Below are positions 22,550 through 33,060 of a stretch of 64,000 nt of DNA, piece after piece; within the stretch, counting starts at the first letter, position 1, and each line of letters begins with the position of its first letter. The notes under the pieces were generated by a model, which ran no database searches, had not been told where the DNA came from, and saw nothing but the letters and a program-made list of their open reading frames with translations. This stretch comes from Gaiellasilicea sp963794385 (lineage in GTDB: Bacteria; Actinomycetota; Thermoleophilia; Gaiellales; Gaiellaceae), in contig CAWCDT010000003.1 in NCBI GenBank assembly GCA_963794385.1, positions 62,001 through 126,000 of the forward strand. Reading direction: 5' to 3'. A program made the position numbers and the translations under genes.

Positions 22550-25500
22550 CCCCCGATGTAGTCGCGGCGTTCCGCCGGAGTGAGGTTCGAGCCCAGACGA
22601 TCCAGCCGGCGCTGGGCGAGCCGCATGAGCTCCGCTGCGTTGCCGCACAGCTCGCACAGGTAGGTCCGGACCGTGCCGTCGTCGCTGACGCTCGCGAGCC
22701 GGCGGCTATCGGGGGCGAACGCGACGCTGCGGACGCGCTGGCACGTGCCCGCGCAGGAAGAAGACAGGCGTGCCCTTGTCGATCCGCAGGTCCGTTTCCG
22801 TATCCCACAACCCGACCGTTGTCGGCCCGGCGGTCGCGATCCAGCGACCGTCGGGACTGAACGTGACGTCGCTCACGATCGATGCGTGGCCCCGGAGCGC
22901 GCGCACGTGCGCGAAGCTGGTGGCGTTCCAGAGATGACCGTCCGCGTCGATGCTCGAGGTCGCGAGCAGCTTCCCATCCGGGCTGTAGGCAATCGACGTC
23001 AGGTCGTCCTCGTGCTGACCGGTGAGCTTGCCGAGCAGCTTCCCTGTCGCGGCACGCCAGACGCGTCCCTCCCCGTTCTCGCCGGCGGTGGCGACGAAGC
23101 GGCCGTCCGGGCTGAACACCGCGGCGACGACGGCGCCGCCGCCGTGCCGGAGCTCGCGTGGCGGCCCGCCGGCGCGGCGCCAGATCCGCGCGATACCGTC
23201 CGCCCCGCCGGTGAGCACGCGCTCCCCGGACGCGTCAAAGGCAGCCGAGCGGAGCGGTGACTCCTGGCCGAACGACTGAAGCTCGACCCCGTCGGAGAGC
23301 CGCCAGACCCGGGCGACACCGTCCTGCCCAGCAGTGAGCACGAGCCGCCCGTCCTGCGAGAAGGAGACGTCGACGACCTGCGCCCGGTGCGGAATCGTGC
23401 GGACCACCTCGCCGGTCCGGCGCCAGATCCGCAGCATGTTGTCAAGCCCGACGCTGGCGATCAGCGAGCCGTCGCGGCTCACGGCGACAGCGCGACCGGC
23501 GGCTGTGTGGCGGCCGACGAGCGATAGAGTGGGGTCGACCGCCGGGTTCCAGACCCGGACTGAGCCGTCGTCGCTCGCGGTGACGACACGGCGCCCGTCC
23601 GGCGTGAAGCCCACGTCCAGCACCTGTCCGGAGTGGCCGAGCAGCGCCGCTCCCCGCGCGAAGCTCGCCCCGCTCCAGAGGCGGGCCGAGCCGTCGAGCG
23701 ACGAGGTTGCGATCGAGCTTCCGTCTGGGCTGAACGCGACGCCTACGACCTGGTTGGAGTGACCCCCCAGGAAGGTGACGAGTCCGCCCGTGTCCGCACG
23801 GAAGACGCGGCCGCCGTTGTCGGAGCTCACGGTCGCGACGAGGTCCGCGCGCGGGGACCAGGCCAGCTCCATGACGTCACCACCGTGGCCGGTGAGCTGG
23901 TGCTGCCTCGTCCCGTCCCGGCTGTCCCAGATCATCGCGAGGTCGTCGCGGCCGCCGGTCGCGACGAGGTCGCCAACGGGAGCGAAGCTCGCTGTCACGA
24001 TCTGGCCGGGCTGGTCGAGCACGACGGGGGCGCGTTGCCAGTCGTCGGTGCGGAAGATGCGCGCGTCCCGCGCGAGTGTCAGCAGCAGCGTTCCGGCCGG
24101 GTTGAACGAGACGCCGTCGACGGCGAACGGATGCTGCAGCGCGCGCACGCGGGTTCCGGTCGCAGCGTCCCAGATCCGCGCGGCCTCGCCCGCCGCAGTC
24201 GCGACGAGAAGACTGTCCGGCGAGAACGCGACGTCGCGGATCGACGCGCCATGCGGATAGCTGGCTATCAGCCTGCCGGTCGCGGCGTCCCACCGTCGTG
24301 CGACGCCGTCGGCACCGCCGGTGACGAACGACCTTCCGTCCGGCGCGAGAGCTGCATCGGTGATGGGCGCGCCGTGGCGAACGCGGACGACGAGCTTCCG
24401 GGAGTCGAGCTCGAACAGGCGGGCCTCACCGTCGGCGGCAGCGACGAGGACGCGCGCGCCGGAGGTGTCGGCTGCGGCCGCCTCGGGAAGCCCGCGCGTG
24501 ATCGAGGAAGACCCGCCGCCGGGGCCGACTGCTGCCGCTTCGACGGTGCCGCCGCCGCCCGGGAATACGCGTTGCGCCCGCATCGCTTTCAGGCCGTCGC
24601 GAAGCGCCGTTTCGAGGTCTGCCGTGCTTTCCAGCCCGCCGCTTTGAAGAGCGAGCGCCACGGTTTGCTCCGGATCGACCGGAAGCCGGGCGAGAGCACG
24701 GGAGACGAGCGCTCTCGCTTCGGCAGTGCGACGCGCGGCGTCCGCGTCCGCCTTGGACTCGCGCGCCGCGTCACGCTGCCGCTCGGCGTCCGAACGCGCA
24801 GCCCGAGCATGGTTACGTTGTCGCACCGCGTCCGCCCGCGCCCGATCGGCGGCGTCGCGTTGCTGCTCGCGTCGTACCTTGCGCCGCTACCGCAGCAGCT
24901 CGCTGGCGGTCGGCCTCGTCTCGCGCTCCGCGGGCGATCGCCGCCTGCTGAGTCGCGTCGTCCCGTGCGCGCCGTGAGTCGTCCCGAGCGCGTCGTGCCG
25001 CGTCACGCTGCTGAGTGGCCGTGTCCTGAGCCCGGAGCGCCCGTCTCTCCGCCCTGCGCGCCGCAGCGCGCTGCGCTTCGGCATCTCGGGCGCTCGCCTC
25101 CGCGTCTGCCTTCGCCTCAAGCGCGTCGCTCGCCGCCTGTTCGGCGGCCTGTTGCTGCTCGCTCGCCAGTTGAGCCTGGCGTTCGGCCTCACTCCGCTGA
25201 GAGAAGGCATAGAGCGTGAGGACGACCATGGCCGCAAGCGCCGCGATCGACAACGCGGCGATCGCCGCCAGCCGCCGGTGGCGTTTCCGCGCAGCCTCCC
25301 GTTCCTCGGCCAGTTGCCGCTCGGCCTCGTGTCGGTTCCGCCAGTCGAGCACCGCCGCTGCGAGCACGTCGTGGTAGATCTCGTAGCGTGTGCCGCCGCC
25401 GTTCTTTGCCGGGAGGGGGCGCACGACCCGCTCACCCGACAGCGCCCGCAGGACCGGCTCAATCCGTCGGCGGTCGTCACCGGCGTACCGCCCCAGGTCG

Positions 25501-26535
25501 TCCAGCCCGTGCGCGATCTTCGTGCCGGACGGCGTCACGAGGTGGTTGAAGAGGCGGGACGCGAGCTCGCGCTCAGGCTCGTCCAGACCTGCGAGCGCAC
25601 GCTGGAGATGCTCCTGCACGATCCGGCCGGCTCCGCCCAGCTCGGCAAGAGTCGCCGCGCGCAGGACGTCCGAGCCGCGCTGGCGTTCGACCTCCCAGAG
25701 CCGCTCGAGAACGAGCTGGAGGTATGCGGCTTCGATGCGGCCGCGTCGAGAGCCACTCTCCACGATGCCGCGGCCTGCCAAACGGCTCTCGATCCGGCCG
25801 GACGCGACCTGGTCCACAATCGCTGCGACGAGCGCGGGTTCCGCCACGACGCCTGGGCCGCCGAGAGCCGCAAACGCGTCGAGCGGCTCCAGGATCGCCG
25901 CGCGTGCCGCGTCCGCGTCGAGGTGGTCGAGACGAAGCACGTTGCCGAAGAGCCCGGGCAGACGGCCCTTGAAGGCGTCGAGCTCGGCGAGCGCGTCGTC
26001 ACGAATCCCGATCAGCGCGTGGACCTGAAGCTCCGGGCGCGGCGAGCACGCCTGCGAGGGCCGAGCCGAGCACCCCGCCTCGCTCGCGGCCCTGATAGAG
26101 GAAGTACTCCTCCATCTGGTCGAGCAGGAGATAGAGCTCGCCGCCCAGCTCTGCCACGCGCTCGGCGAGCACGTCCGCAAGCTCCTCGCCCGACTCGACC
26201 GGACGAGCGCCTGCCGCCGATGACGATCGCGCCGATCGGATCGTCGCTCCAGATGTCGACGACGATCGCGAGTGGTCCGCTCACCGGTGCTACCGGCAAC
26301 TGACGGCCCCACGGCAACCAGCGAGCGAAGCCGCCGGACAACCCCGGCCCGAAGGAGCGAGCTCTTGCCGACGCCGCTCGGCCCGTAGAGGACAGTTAGG
26401 CGTGAGGCGACGACATTGGCGCTGACGAGCGCCGTCTCACGCTCGCGCCCGAAGAAGAAGCGCTCGTCGAGCTCGGTGTCGTCGTAACGCGGCGAGACCC
26501 TTGTACGGGCTCTCGGGCAGCGGCAACGCGCTCAT
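22546..26535 (-). pseudogene. nSTAND1 NTPase - transmembrane - coiled coil - WD40 protein, broken by at least six frameshifts
   Basis: Rejoined in order, the product of about 1,330 residues reads: start ATG 26535 (MSALPLPESPYKGL), RERFFFGRERE-type entry, Walker A LYGPSGVGKSSLLRAG (about 26345-26391), Walker B-like YLLLDQMEEYFLY, an nSTAND helical region, one membrane helix (IAALSIAALAAMVVLTLYAF), an Ala/Arg/Glu-rich coiled coil of about 130 residues, about 12-14 WD repeats (two propellers) and a C-terminal CELCGNAAEL tail. Frame changes fall near 26490, 26320, 26220, 26035, 24870 and 22743. STAND proteins are ligand-triggered oligomerising switches. The start overlaps the stop of the upstream SARP-SIR2 gene (ATGA), so the two form one operon. 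Confidence 0.85.
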
Positions 26536-28177
26536 ACGGCGGCGTCCAGCGTTGACAGCTCCGTGGCGAGACGCATCAGCTCGACCGCGTACGACTCCAG
26601 CGCGACGTCGTAGACCTCGGCGCCTCGCTCGTGCCAAAGCTCGCGCGCGACCGGCTCCGCAGCCGGCTGGACCGCCCACGACCGGTAGGCGAGCCGATCG
26701 TGACCCCAGACGCGGCGCAGGAACACCCGCAGGCTCCAATCGTGGACGGCGTATCCGATAAAGAGCAGATGACTGCGCCGCAGGCGAGCGGCGAGCTGGA
26801 CCGGCACGCTACCGGTCGTCTCGCCCGCCGCGAGGTAGTCGATGTGGTCGTCCTCGCGAACGGCGAAGCTCTCGCGGTCGCGCGCGGGTGCCCGGTCGAC
26901 CTGGCCGTGCACCTTGAGCAGCACCGACCGCGCCTCGAGGGAGAATCCCGTGTAGGCGTTCGGCTCGTCGATGACGGCTGCCGACCCGTCCGGAAGCACG
27001 TGGAGGAAGTGGCCGCGATCTCGGCCCGAGGCGATGTACGAGACGACGTCAAGCTCCTCTTCGGCTGCGGTGAAGGCTCGCTCGATGGACGTGTCGAGCC
27101 CGGTCGTGACGATGAGCTGGTGCGGGAGGCCGCGGGCTCGCAGCAGCGGCGGCAGGGCGGCCAACCATGCATGCAGTACCAGAGGGCTCGAAGTCCCGGT
27201 CGAGCGCATCGTGCAGCTCGTCGTGCAGCGGACCGATGCCGTTCCGCGCCGCGACGTACTGCGATACGGCCGCGAGGCCGCGGGCGCGGTCTGACGGATA
27301 GTCGAAGCAGTCTGCGAGGTGCGCCGCTAGCTCGTCGCCTCCTAGTCCGGCTACAGCCGAACCGAGCACAGGCACGAGTCGGCCCGCCGAGAAGTGCTCG
27401 CAGGACCTCGTCGTAGTGGTCGTCGAGCCCGACGGCTGCAGTGGGAGCAAGCGATCGCTCCTGGCGGAGGATGGAGCCGTACAACGCCTTCAACTCGGGG
27501 CCGGGATCGATTCCGAGTCCTCGACGAGCGTCCGCCGTGCGTCGTGATAGGCCGCGAGCGCCTCGGCCTGCCGTCCGGCACGGTAGAGCGCGAGCATGAG
27601 CTGGCACGCGAAGCCGCTCGCGCAGGGGCTCGGGCGCGACGAGAGACTCGATCTCGCCCACGAGCTCGACATTCGGGCCGCAGATCGAGATCGGCGGCGA
27701 TCCGCTCCTCGAGCGCAGACAGGCGGAGGTCGTCGAGCCGGTGGATCTCGGCCTGCGCAAACTCCTCGCCCCGCAGTCCGCGAGGGGCGGTCCGCGCCAG
27801 AGGTCGAGCGCCTCCCGGAGGAGCCGGGCGCGGTCCGATCGGCTCCGCCGAACGAGCCGCCTGGACGAGCTGCTCGAACTGCGTGAGGTCGAGCTGTTCG
27901 CCGTCGAGCTCGAGCATGTAGCCGGTCGGACGGGTGTGCAGCTGCCCGGGCCCGAGCAGCTTGCGTAGCTGGGAAACGGTGTTCTGCAAGCGAGGTCGTC
28001 GCCGTCCGCGGCGGGTGCTCGCCCCAGAGCTGGTCGACGAGCCGTTCTGTCGAGACCGGCTCGTTCGCGCGCAAGCAGCAGGAGCGTCAGGAGTGCGCGC
28101 TGGTTCCGCCCGCCCAGCGGGACGGGCACGTCGCCATCGAGGACCTCAAGCGGCCCGAGGATCCTGAACTCCAGCAT
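26532..28177 (-). pseudogene. SARP/BTAD regulator fused to a SIR2-like domain, multiply frameshifted
   Basis: The N-terminus MLEFRILGPLEVLDGDVPVP is a typical AfsR/SARP winged helix. It continues as ANEPVSTERLVDQLWGEHPP and QNTVSQLRKLLG, then the BTAD helical repeats (ARLLREALDLWRGPPLAD, CQLMLALYRAGRQAEALAAY, LGIDPGPELKALYGSILRQE). From about 27400 down a SIR2-type NAD-binding domain follows (LVPVLGSAVAG, VSQYVAARNGIGPLHDEL, HQLIVTTGLDTSIERAF, VLLKVHGQVDR, LLFIGYAVHDWSLRVFL). The pieces occupy all three frames with roughly eight switches. The catalytic Asn of TTNYD is Gly and the GAG loop is GSA; the His is kept. This looks like a decaying or repurposed sensor. A start upstream at 28207 is also open. 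Confidence 0.8.
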
Positions 28178-28355
28178 TCCTCGGTTGTAACAGGGATTCA
28201 GGTGCATTTGAAAGGGCGCGCTTCTACCGCATGCCAGCGCGTTGGCACGGGCGCGAATGAGCGGCTGAGGCCCATCGCCACTTCGGCGTCGACGGTGCGG
28301 AACGCCGGCTCCTCAACCAATCCGTCACGCCTCGTCACTACGATTCCCGACTGCC

Positions 28356-30233
28356 ATGCGCCGCGTCGCCCTCGCCGCGCTCGTGTTCGCGTTCCCGTCG
28401 GCCGCTCAGGCGGCCGACTTGACTGTTGCGCCGCGCGACTTCTCGCCCGCCGCGAAGCGGCTGCGCGTCCACGCCGAGCTGCCGGCACCGGCCCGCGCCG
28501 GCATTCAGCTCGCCACCGAGGCCGGTCGGCGCGTCGGCTGGATCGTCCCGCCCCAGCGGCGCCGCTTCCTGACGATGCGCTGGGACGGCCGCCTCGGTGG
28601 TGCCGACGTGCCCGAGGGCCGGTACGTGATCGGGCTCGTCGACCGCGGCCGGGTCGTGGCCTCGAGCCCACTCCGGATCGACCGCACCGCTCCGAGAGTC
28701 ACCAACTTCAACGTGCGCAACGGCAGCCGCACGCCCTTCCGGGGCGACAACCGGCGCCTGACGACGATCTCTCCCAACGGCGACCGGCTGCGCGACGCAG
28801 CCAAGATCCGGTTCAGGCTCAGCGAGCGTGCGCTCGTCCACTTCGAGGTGACGCGGACGGTCAGCGCGCCGCAGACGGTCTACGAGCTCAAGGCGAACCT
28901 CCGGCCCGGCCGCAACGTCTTCACCTGGCATCCGCCGAAGACGACGGGCCCGCGCACCTATCTCGTCCGCATCACGACGACCGACTCGGCCGGCAACCGG
29001 CGGACGTACGGCGCCGACAACCCCCGCGCGGGCCGGCGGCTCACCTCTGCGGTCGTGCGGGTGCTCGGCGTGGACGCCGGCTTCACCCGGGAGAGCTACG
29101 GCCCGAACAGCTCGGCCCGGCTCGTGATCGAGACCGACGCGACCTCGCTCACGCTGCAGACCTTCCGCGCCGGCCCGGAGGAGTCGCGGACGCACAACGA
29201 CACGGTCATGGTCGGCGCCCCTGTCAGCAATGAAGTGACGATTCCGTGGCAGGCGCGGCACCGGGCGGCGACCCTCAACTGGGCGATCGGGCGCCTGGGG
29301 GTCCGGCATGTACTTCGTCAAGATGACGGCGAACGACGGCCGGATCGGCTACGCGCCGTTCGTCGTTCGCCCAGAGACGCTCGGCGGCGACGAGCCGGAT
29401 CGCCGTCGTCATCCCCACGAACACGTGGCAGGCGTACAACTTCCGCGACACCGACGGCAACGGCTGGGGAGACACGTGGTACGCCAAGGGGGCTCAGAGC
29501 ACGGCCAGCGCTCGGGCGCGCCTTCATCCGCGCGGCGTGCCGCCGCAGTGGCGCAAGTACGACATCGACTTCCTGCGCTGGCGTCTACCAGACAGGCAAG
29601 ACGCCGGAAATGATCACCGAGTCCGACCTCGAGGCGATCCCGACCGCAGAGGAGCTGATCCGGCTCTACGACTTCGTCATCTTCGGCGGGCACACCGAGT
29701 ACGTGACGAGGCACGAGTTCGACCTGATCGAGGGCTACCGCAACCTCGGCGGCAACCTGGCCTTCCTCTCGGCGAACAACTTCTTCTGGGAGGTGCGCCT
29801 GCAGGGCCGCGTTCTCCGGCGCACGCGGCTCTGGCGGGACATAGGCCGGCCGGAGGCGACCCTGCTGGGAGTCCAGTACCGCGCGAACGACGACGGCCGG
29901 CTCCAGCGCCCGTTCATCGTCCGCTCGGCGACGACGGCACCCTGGCTCTGGGCGGGAACCGGCCTCGTGGACGGCGCCACCTTCGGCGAGGAGCTCGGCG
30001 GCTACGGGATCGAGATCGACCAGGCGACGCCGCTCACACCGGTCGGCACAATCTTGCTCGCAGACATCCCGGATCTTTTCGGCCCCGGCCTGACCGCGCA
30101 GATGACCTACTACGAGACTCCCGCCGGCGCGAAAGTCTTCGCGGCGGGCGCGATCGACTTCGGCGGCAGCGCGATGGTGCCCCGGATCAGCCGGATGCTC
30201 GAGAACCTGTGGGCTCGCCTGGCGCAACCGTAG
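28356..30233 (+). pseudogene. Secreted N,N-dimethylformamidase-beta-like protein with three frameshifts
   Basis: ATG 28356 begins a signal peptide (MRRVALAALVFAFPSAAQAA), followed by beta-rich domains (GRYVIGLVDRGRVVASSPLR, then a FlgD-like NGDRLRDAAKIRFRLSERAL block) and a C-terminal domain. The reading frame changes near 29305, 29393 and 29583 and returns to the original frame. The restored text (SGMYFVKMTANDGRIGYAPF, then RIAVVIPTNTWQAYNFRDTD, then GVYQTGKTPEMITESDLEAI, YDFVIFGGHTEYVTRHEFD) matches the C-terminal fold of the DMFase large subunit. Whether it hydrolyses amides is unknown. The rest of the coding sequence is intact, so either indel errors or recent inactivation is possible. 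The upstream 178 bp contain no clear promoter. Confidence 0.75.
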
Positions 30234-30295
30234 AGCTCGTCCGCGCCGCCACGGAGGCGGAGCTGCGCGCACTCCGACGCCTCTACGCGCTCTAC

Positions 30296-30844
30296 CTAGG
30301 ACAGGCCGAGCTCCGACGAGTAGGCGCGCGCGTAGATCGCCTTCAGCTCGCGTACGCGCTCGACGTAGTGACGCGTCTCGGGGAACATGATCCCGACTCC
30401 GCGGGCACGCCAGCGGTCGACGTTCGCCTGGCCGGCGTTGTACGCCGCGAGCGCGAGCTCCTCGTCGTCGTACTTGTCGAGCAGGTGGCGCAGGTACCAC
30501 GCGCCGTAGCGCACGTTGAGCTCCGGGTCGAGCAGGTCGCGCTCCTGCCAGCCGCTGCCGCCTGTGCGATCGGCGATTCCCTGCGCCGTCGCCGGCAGCA
30601 GCTGCATCAGCCCGACCGCACCGGAGCTGGACACCGCGTCCGCGTCGAACTTCGACTCCTGGTAGATGACCGCCGCGACGAGCTCAGGCTCGAGGTCGTA
30701 GTTCTTCGCGTGACCGGTCACGATCTGCTCGTAACGAAGCGGGTAGCGGATGCGCTCGTAGACCTCGGGCTTCTCCGTGACCACGTAGAGGCCCAGCCCG
30801 GCGAGCACGAGCGCGACCACGGCCAGCAGCGACAACCGAGTCAC
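30296..30844 (-). CDS. Membrane-anchored lytic transglycosylase (SLT domain)
   Basis: It cleaves peptidoglycan between MurNAc and GlcNAc. The 182-residue protein starts at GTG 30844 (overlapping the coaE stop, GTGA) with an uncleaved-looking N-terminal helix (LSLLAVVALVLAGLGLYVVT). The SLT domain follows: AAVIYQESKFDADAVSSSGA with catalytic Glu at about 62, then VGLMQLLPATAQGIA and LALAAYNAGQANVDRW. It ends YVERVRELKAIY, as in Slt70-type enzymes. The association with coaE recurs in actinobacteria to my knowledge. Intact. Confidence 0.93.
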   Translation of the reverse strand: MTRLSLLAVVALVLAGLGLYVVTEKPEVYERIRYPLRYEQIVTGHAKNYDLEPELVAAVIYQESKFDADAVSSSGAVGLMQLLPATAQGIADRTGGSGWQERDLLDPELNVRYGAWYLRHLLDKYDDEELALAAYNAGQANVDRWRARGVGIMFPETRHYVERVRELKAIYARAYSSELGLS

Positions 30845-31437
30845 GCCGGGACCTTCGTCAGCTCGGCCATCACCCCTGCGACCCACGCGTCCAGGTCTTC
30901 GACCGTGCCCGTGTTCACGTAGGCGAAGTCGGCCCGCTTCGCCTTTTCCTTGTCGGGCAGCAGCCGCTGGTCGCGGTCGTCACGCCTGACGCGGCGGCGC
31001 TGCTCGCGCAGCTTCGCCGGTGCAGTGATCACGACGACCTTGTCGAACCGCTTGTCTCCGCCCGTCTCGTAGAGGAGCGGCACCTCCGTCACGCACACCT
31101 CGGGCGGGTTCGGCAGCTCGGCCAGCTGCTCGCGCCAGGTCAGGTACTCGCGCGAGACGAGCGGGTGGAGCAGCCGCTCGAGAAAGTCCAGCTTCGCACG
31201 GTCGGCGAAGACGACCTCGGCGACGCGGCCCCGGTCAATCTCGCCGTTCGCGCCGAGCACCCCCTCCCCCAGCTCCCGCACCATCGCCTCCTTGACCTCC
31301 GGGTCGGAGCGCAGGAGATGGTGGACGATCTCGTCGCTCGAGACGGTTGCGGCGCCCGCCTTTCGGAATGCGTGCAGCGCCTCGCTCTTTCCGGCGCCGA
31401 TCCCACCGGTGATCGCGACCGCTATCGGCCGGGGCAC
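30841..31437 (-). CDS. coaE: CoaE, dephospho-CoA kinase
   Basis: CoaE phosphorylates the ribose 3'-OH of dephospho-CoA, the last step of CoA synthesis. The 198-residue protein begins with GTG at 31437 and reads VPRPIAVAITGGIGAGKSEA, a Walker A at about residues 11-18. SSDEIVHHLL carries the conserved Asp, and VTEVPLLYETGGDKRFDKVV and RQR-like RREQRRRVRRDDRDQ complete the family pattern. It lies one base after the rpsA stop and overlaps the lytic transglycosylase. As sequenced, an indel in rpsA opens a continuous frame through both genes, but the start and family boundaries argue against a real fusion. Confidence 0.95.
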   Translation of the reverse strand: MPRPIAVAITGGIGAGKSEALHAFRKAGAATVSSDEIVHHLLRSDPEVKEAMVRELGEGVLGANGEIDRGRVAEVVFADRAKLDFLERLLHPLVSREYLTWREQLAELPNPPEVCVTEVPLLYETGGDKRFDKVVVITAPAKLREQRRRVRRDDRDQRLLPDKEKAKRADFAYVNTGTVEDLDAWVAGVMAELTKVPA

Positions 31438-31438
31438 T

Positions 31439-33015
31439 CTACGCAGCGGTGTCGGGCTCGGGCTCGTCGCCCGCTGCGACATCCGAGTCGGCAGTCGGCT
31501 CGTCGACCGGCTCGTCGCCGGCGGCAGCCTCCGCCTCGGCGGTCGACTCTGCCTCGAGCTCGACCTCGGCGGCGGCGTCGGACTCCGGTGCCGGCGCTTC
31601 CTCGAGCTCCGGCTCGGCGGCGGCCTCCGGCTCGGCGCGGCCTCCGGCTCGGCGGCGGCCTCCGGCTCGGCGACGGCCTCAGGCTCGGCGACGGCCTCCG
31701 GCTCGGCGACGGCCTCAGGCTCGGCGACGGCCTCAGGCTCGGACGCCCCCGGCTCGGCGACGGCGGCTTCCGGCTCAGCCTCCGTGACGTCCTCGGCGGC
31801 TTCGGCGACAGCGCCACCGGCCGGGAACACGTCCTCGGAGAGGTTCAGGTTCGGCGTCACGTGCACGGACTCGGCGCCGTCGGCGCGCGGCAGCGGCTCC
31901 TGGCCCTCTTCCACCCGCTTCAGCGAGAGGGAGAGGCGGCGCCGCTCGGCGTCGACCTCGAGGATGAGCACGTTGACCGCGTCGCCCTGCGAGACGACCT
32001 CGCGCGGGTTCTCGACATGATGCTGGGCGAGCTCGGAGATGTGCACAAGCCCCTCGACGCCGGGCAGGATCTCGACGAAGGCGCCGAATGTGACGACCTT
32101 CGTGACACGCCCCTCGACGACGTCGTTCTCGGAGTAGCTCTCCAGGACCTGCTGCCAGGGGTCGGACTGCGTCTGCTTCAGCCCGAGTGAGATCCGCTGG
32201 CGCTCGCGGTCGATGTCGAGCACCTTGACCTTGACCTCCTGGCCGATCTCGAGCACCTCCGACGGATGGTTGACGTGGCTCCACGAGAGCTCGGAGATGT
32301 GGATCAGGCCGTCCATCCCGTCGAGATCGACGAAGGCGCCGAAGTCCACGATGTTCGAGATCGTCCCCTCGACGACGTCGCCCGGGTTGAGCCGGTCGAG
32401 AATTTGCTGGCGCTGCTCCTTGCGCTCGTCCTCGAGGACGGCGCGGCGGGAGAGGACGACGTTGTTGCGCGACCGGTTCAGCTCGATCACCTTGCAGCGA
32501 AGCTCGGTCGCCATGAACTCGTCGAGGTCCTGCACGCGGCGGATGTCGACGAGCGAGGCGGGCAGGAAGCCGCGGACGCCGAGGTCGAGGATGAGGCCGC
32601 CCTTGACGACCTCGATCACGCGGCCGATGACGGGCTCACCGGACTCGGCGGCCGTCTCGATCTTCTTCCAGGCGAGCTCGAAGCGCGCTCGCTTCTTCGA
32701 CAGGATCAGACGCCCCTCGGCGTCCTCCTTGGTGAGCACGAGGGCGTCGATCTCGTCTCCGACCGCGACCTCGTCGGCGGGATTGACCGAACGCCGGATC
32801 GAGAGCTCGGCGACCGGGATCACGCCCTCCGACTTGTAGCCGATGTCGACGAGCACCTCGTCCTTGTCGACGCGCACGACCGTGCCGTGGACGACTTCGC
32901 CCTCGTTGATCGTGGGGAAGGTCGACTCGTAATCCGGGATCAGATCGCCGTCGGGGCCGGTGACCCAGACGCCGTCTTCGGCTTCTGTGGGCTTCTCGAT
33001 CGTGTCGTTCGCCAT
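31439..33015 (-). CDS. rpsA: Ribosomal protein S1 with a repetitive acidic C-terminal tail (one indel in the tail)
   Basis: S1 tethers mRNA to the 30S subunit. Four S1 domains are visible (GEVVHGTVVRVDKDEVLVDI about 39; GEPVIGRVIEVVKGGLILDL about 125; GDVVEGTISNIVDFGAFVDL about 212; NDVVEGRVTKVVTFGAFVEI about 297), a layout usual for actinobacteria. After about residue 385 the tail consists of EPEAVA hexapeptide repeats and further acidic sequence ending EPDTAA at TAG 31439. One repeat unit at 31629-31645 is 17 rather than 18 bases, which shifts the frame into an arginine-rich stretch continuing into coaE. Correcting that base restores a uniform acidic tail. Confidence 0.93.
31611..31735 (-). 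repeat. 18-bp tandem repeat encoding (EPEAVA/EPEAAA)n in the rpsA tail
   Basis: There are seven contiguous units of the type GGCTCGGCGACGGCCTCM (plus-strand sense): 31611-31628, 31629-31645 (only 17 bases), 31646-31663, 31664-31681, 31682-31699, 31700-31717 and 31718-31735. Units differ only at the CGG/CGA and TCC/TCA positions. The short unit causes the frameshift in the S1 tail. Slippage during replication or sequencing is the likely origin of both the array and the missing base. Confidence 0.9.
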
Positions 33016-33027
33016 AACGGAGCGCGC

Positions 33028-33033
33028 AGTATA
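33028..33033 (-). promoter_or_regulatory. -10 element of rpsA
   Basis: A consensus-like TATACT lies on the minus strand 12 bp upstream of the rpsA ATG (33015). Transcription would start about 6 bases before the start codon, giving a very short or no leader. No convincing -35 hexamer is present at the standard distance. A similar spacing of -10 to start is seen at uvrA. Confidence 0.5.
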
Positions 33034-33060
33034 GCCCGAAGCTCGCGCCGGTCTAGAGAG

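Noticed and set aside
22546..28177. Prophage or integrated element as origin of the STAND locus
   Set aside because: No integrase, transposase, tRNA junction or direct repeats were seen at the borders; flanking genes are ordinary chromosomal ones.
31611..31735. Regular 18-bp repeats considered as CRISPR
   Set aside because: Units are directly contiguous without spacers and lie within the rpsA coding sequence.
30841..33015. RpsA-CoaE fusion protein
   Set aside because: The joined frame exists only because one repeat unit lacks a base; the corrected sequence ends rpsA at 31439, and coaE has its own GTG start.
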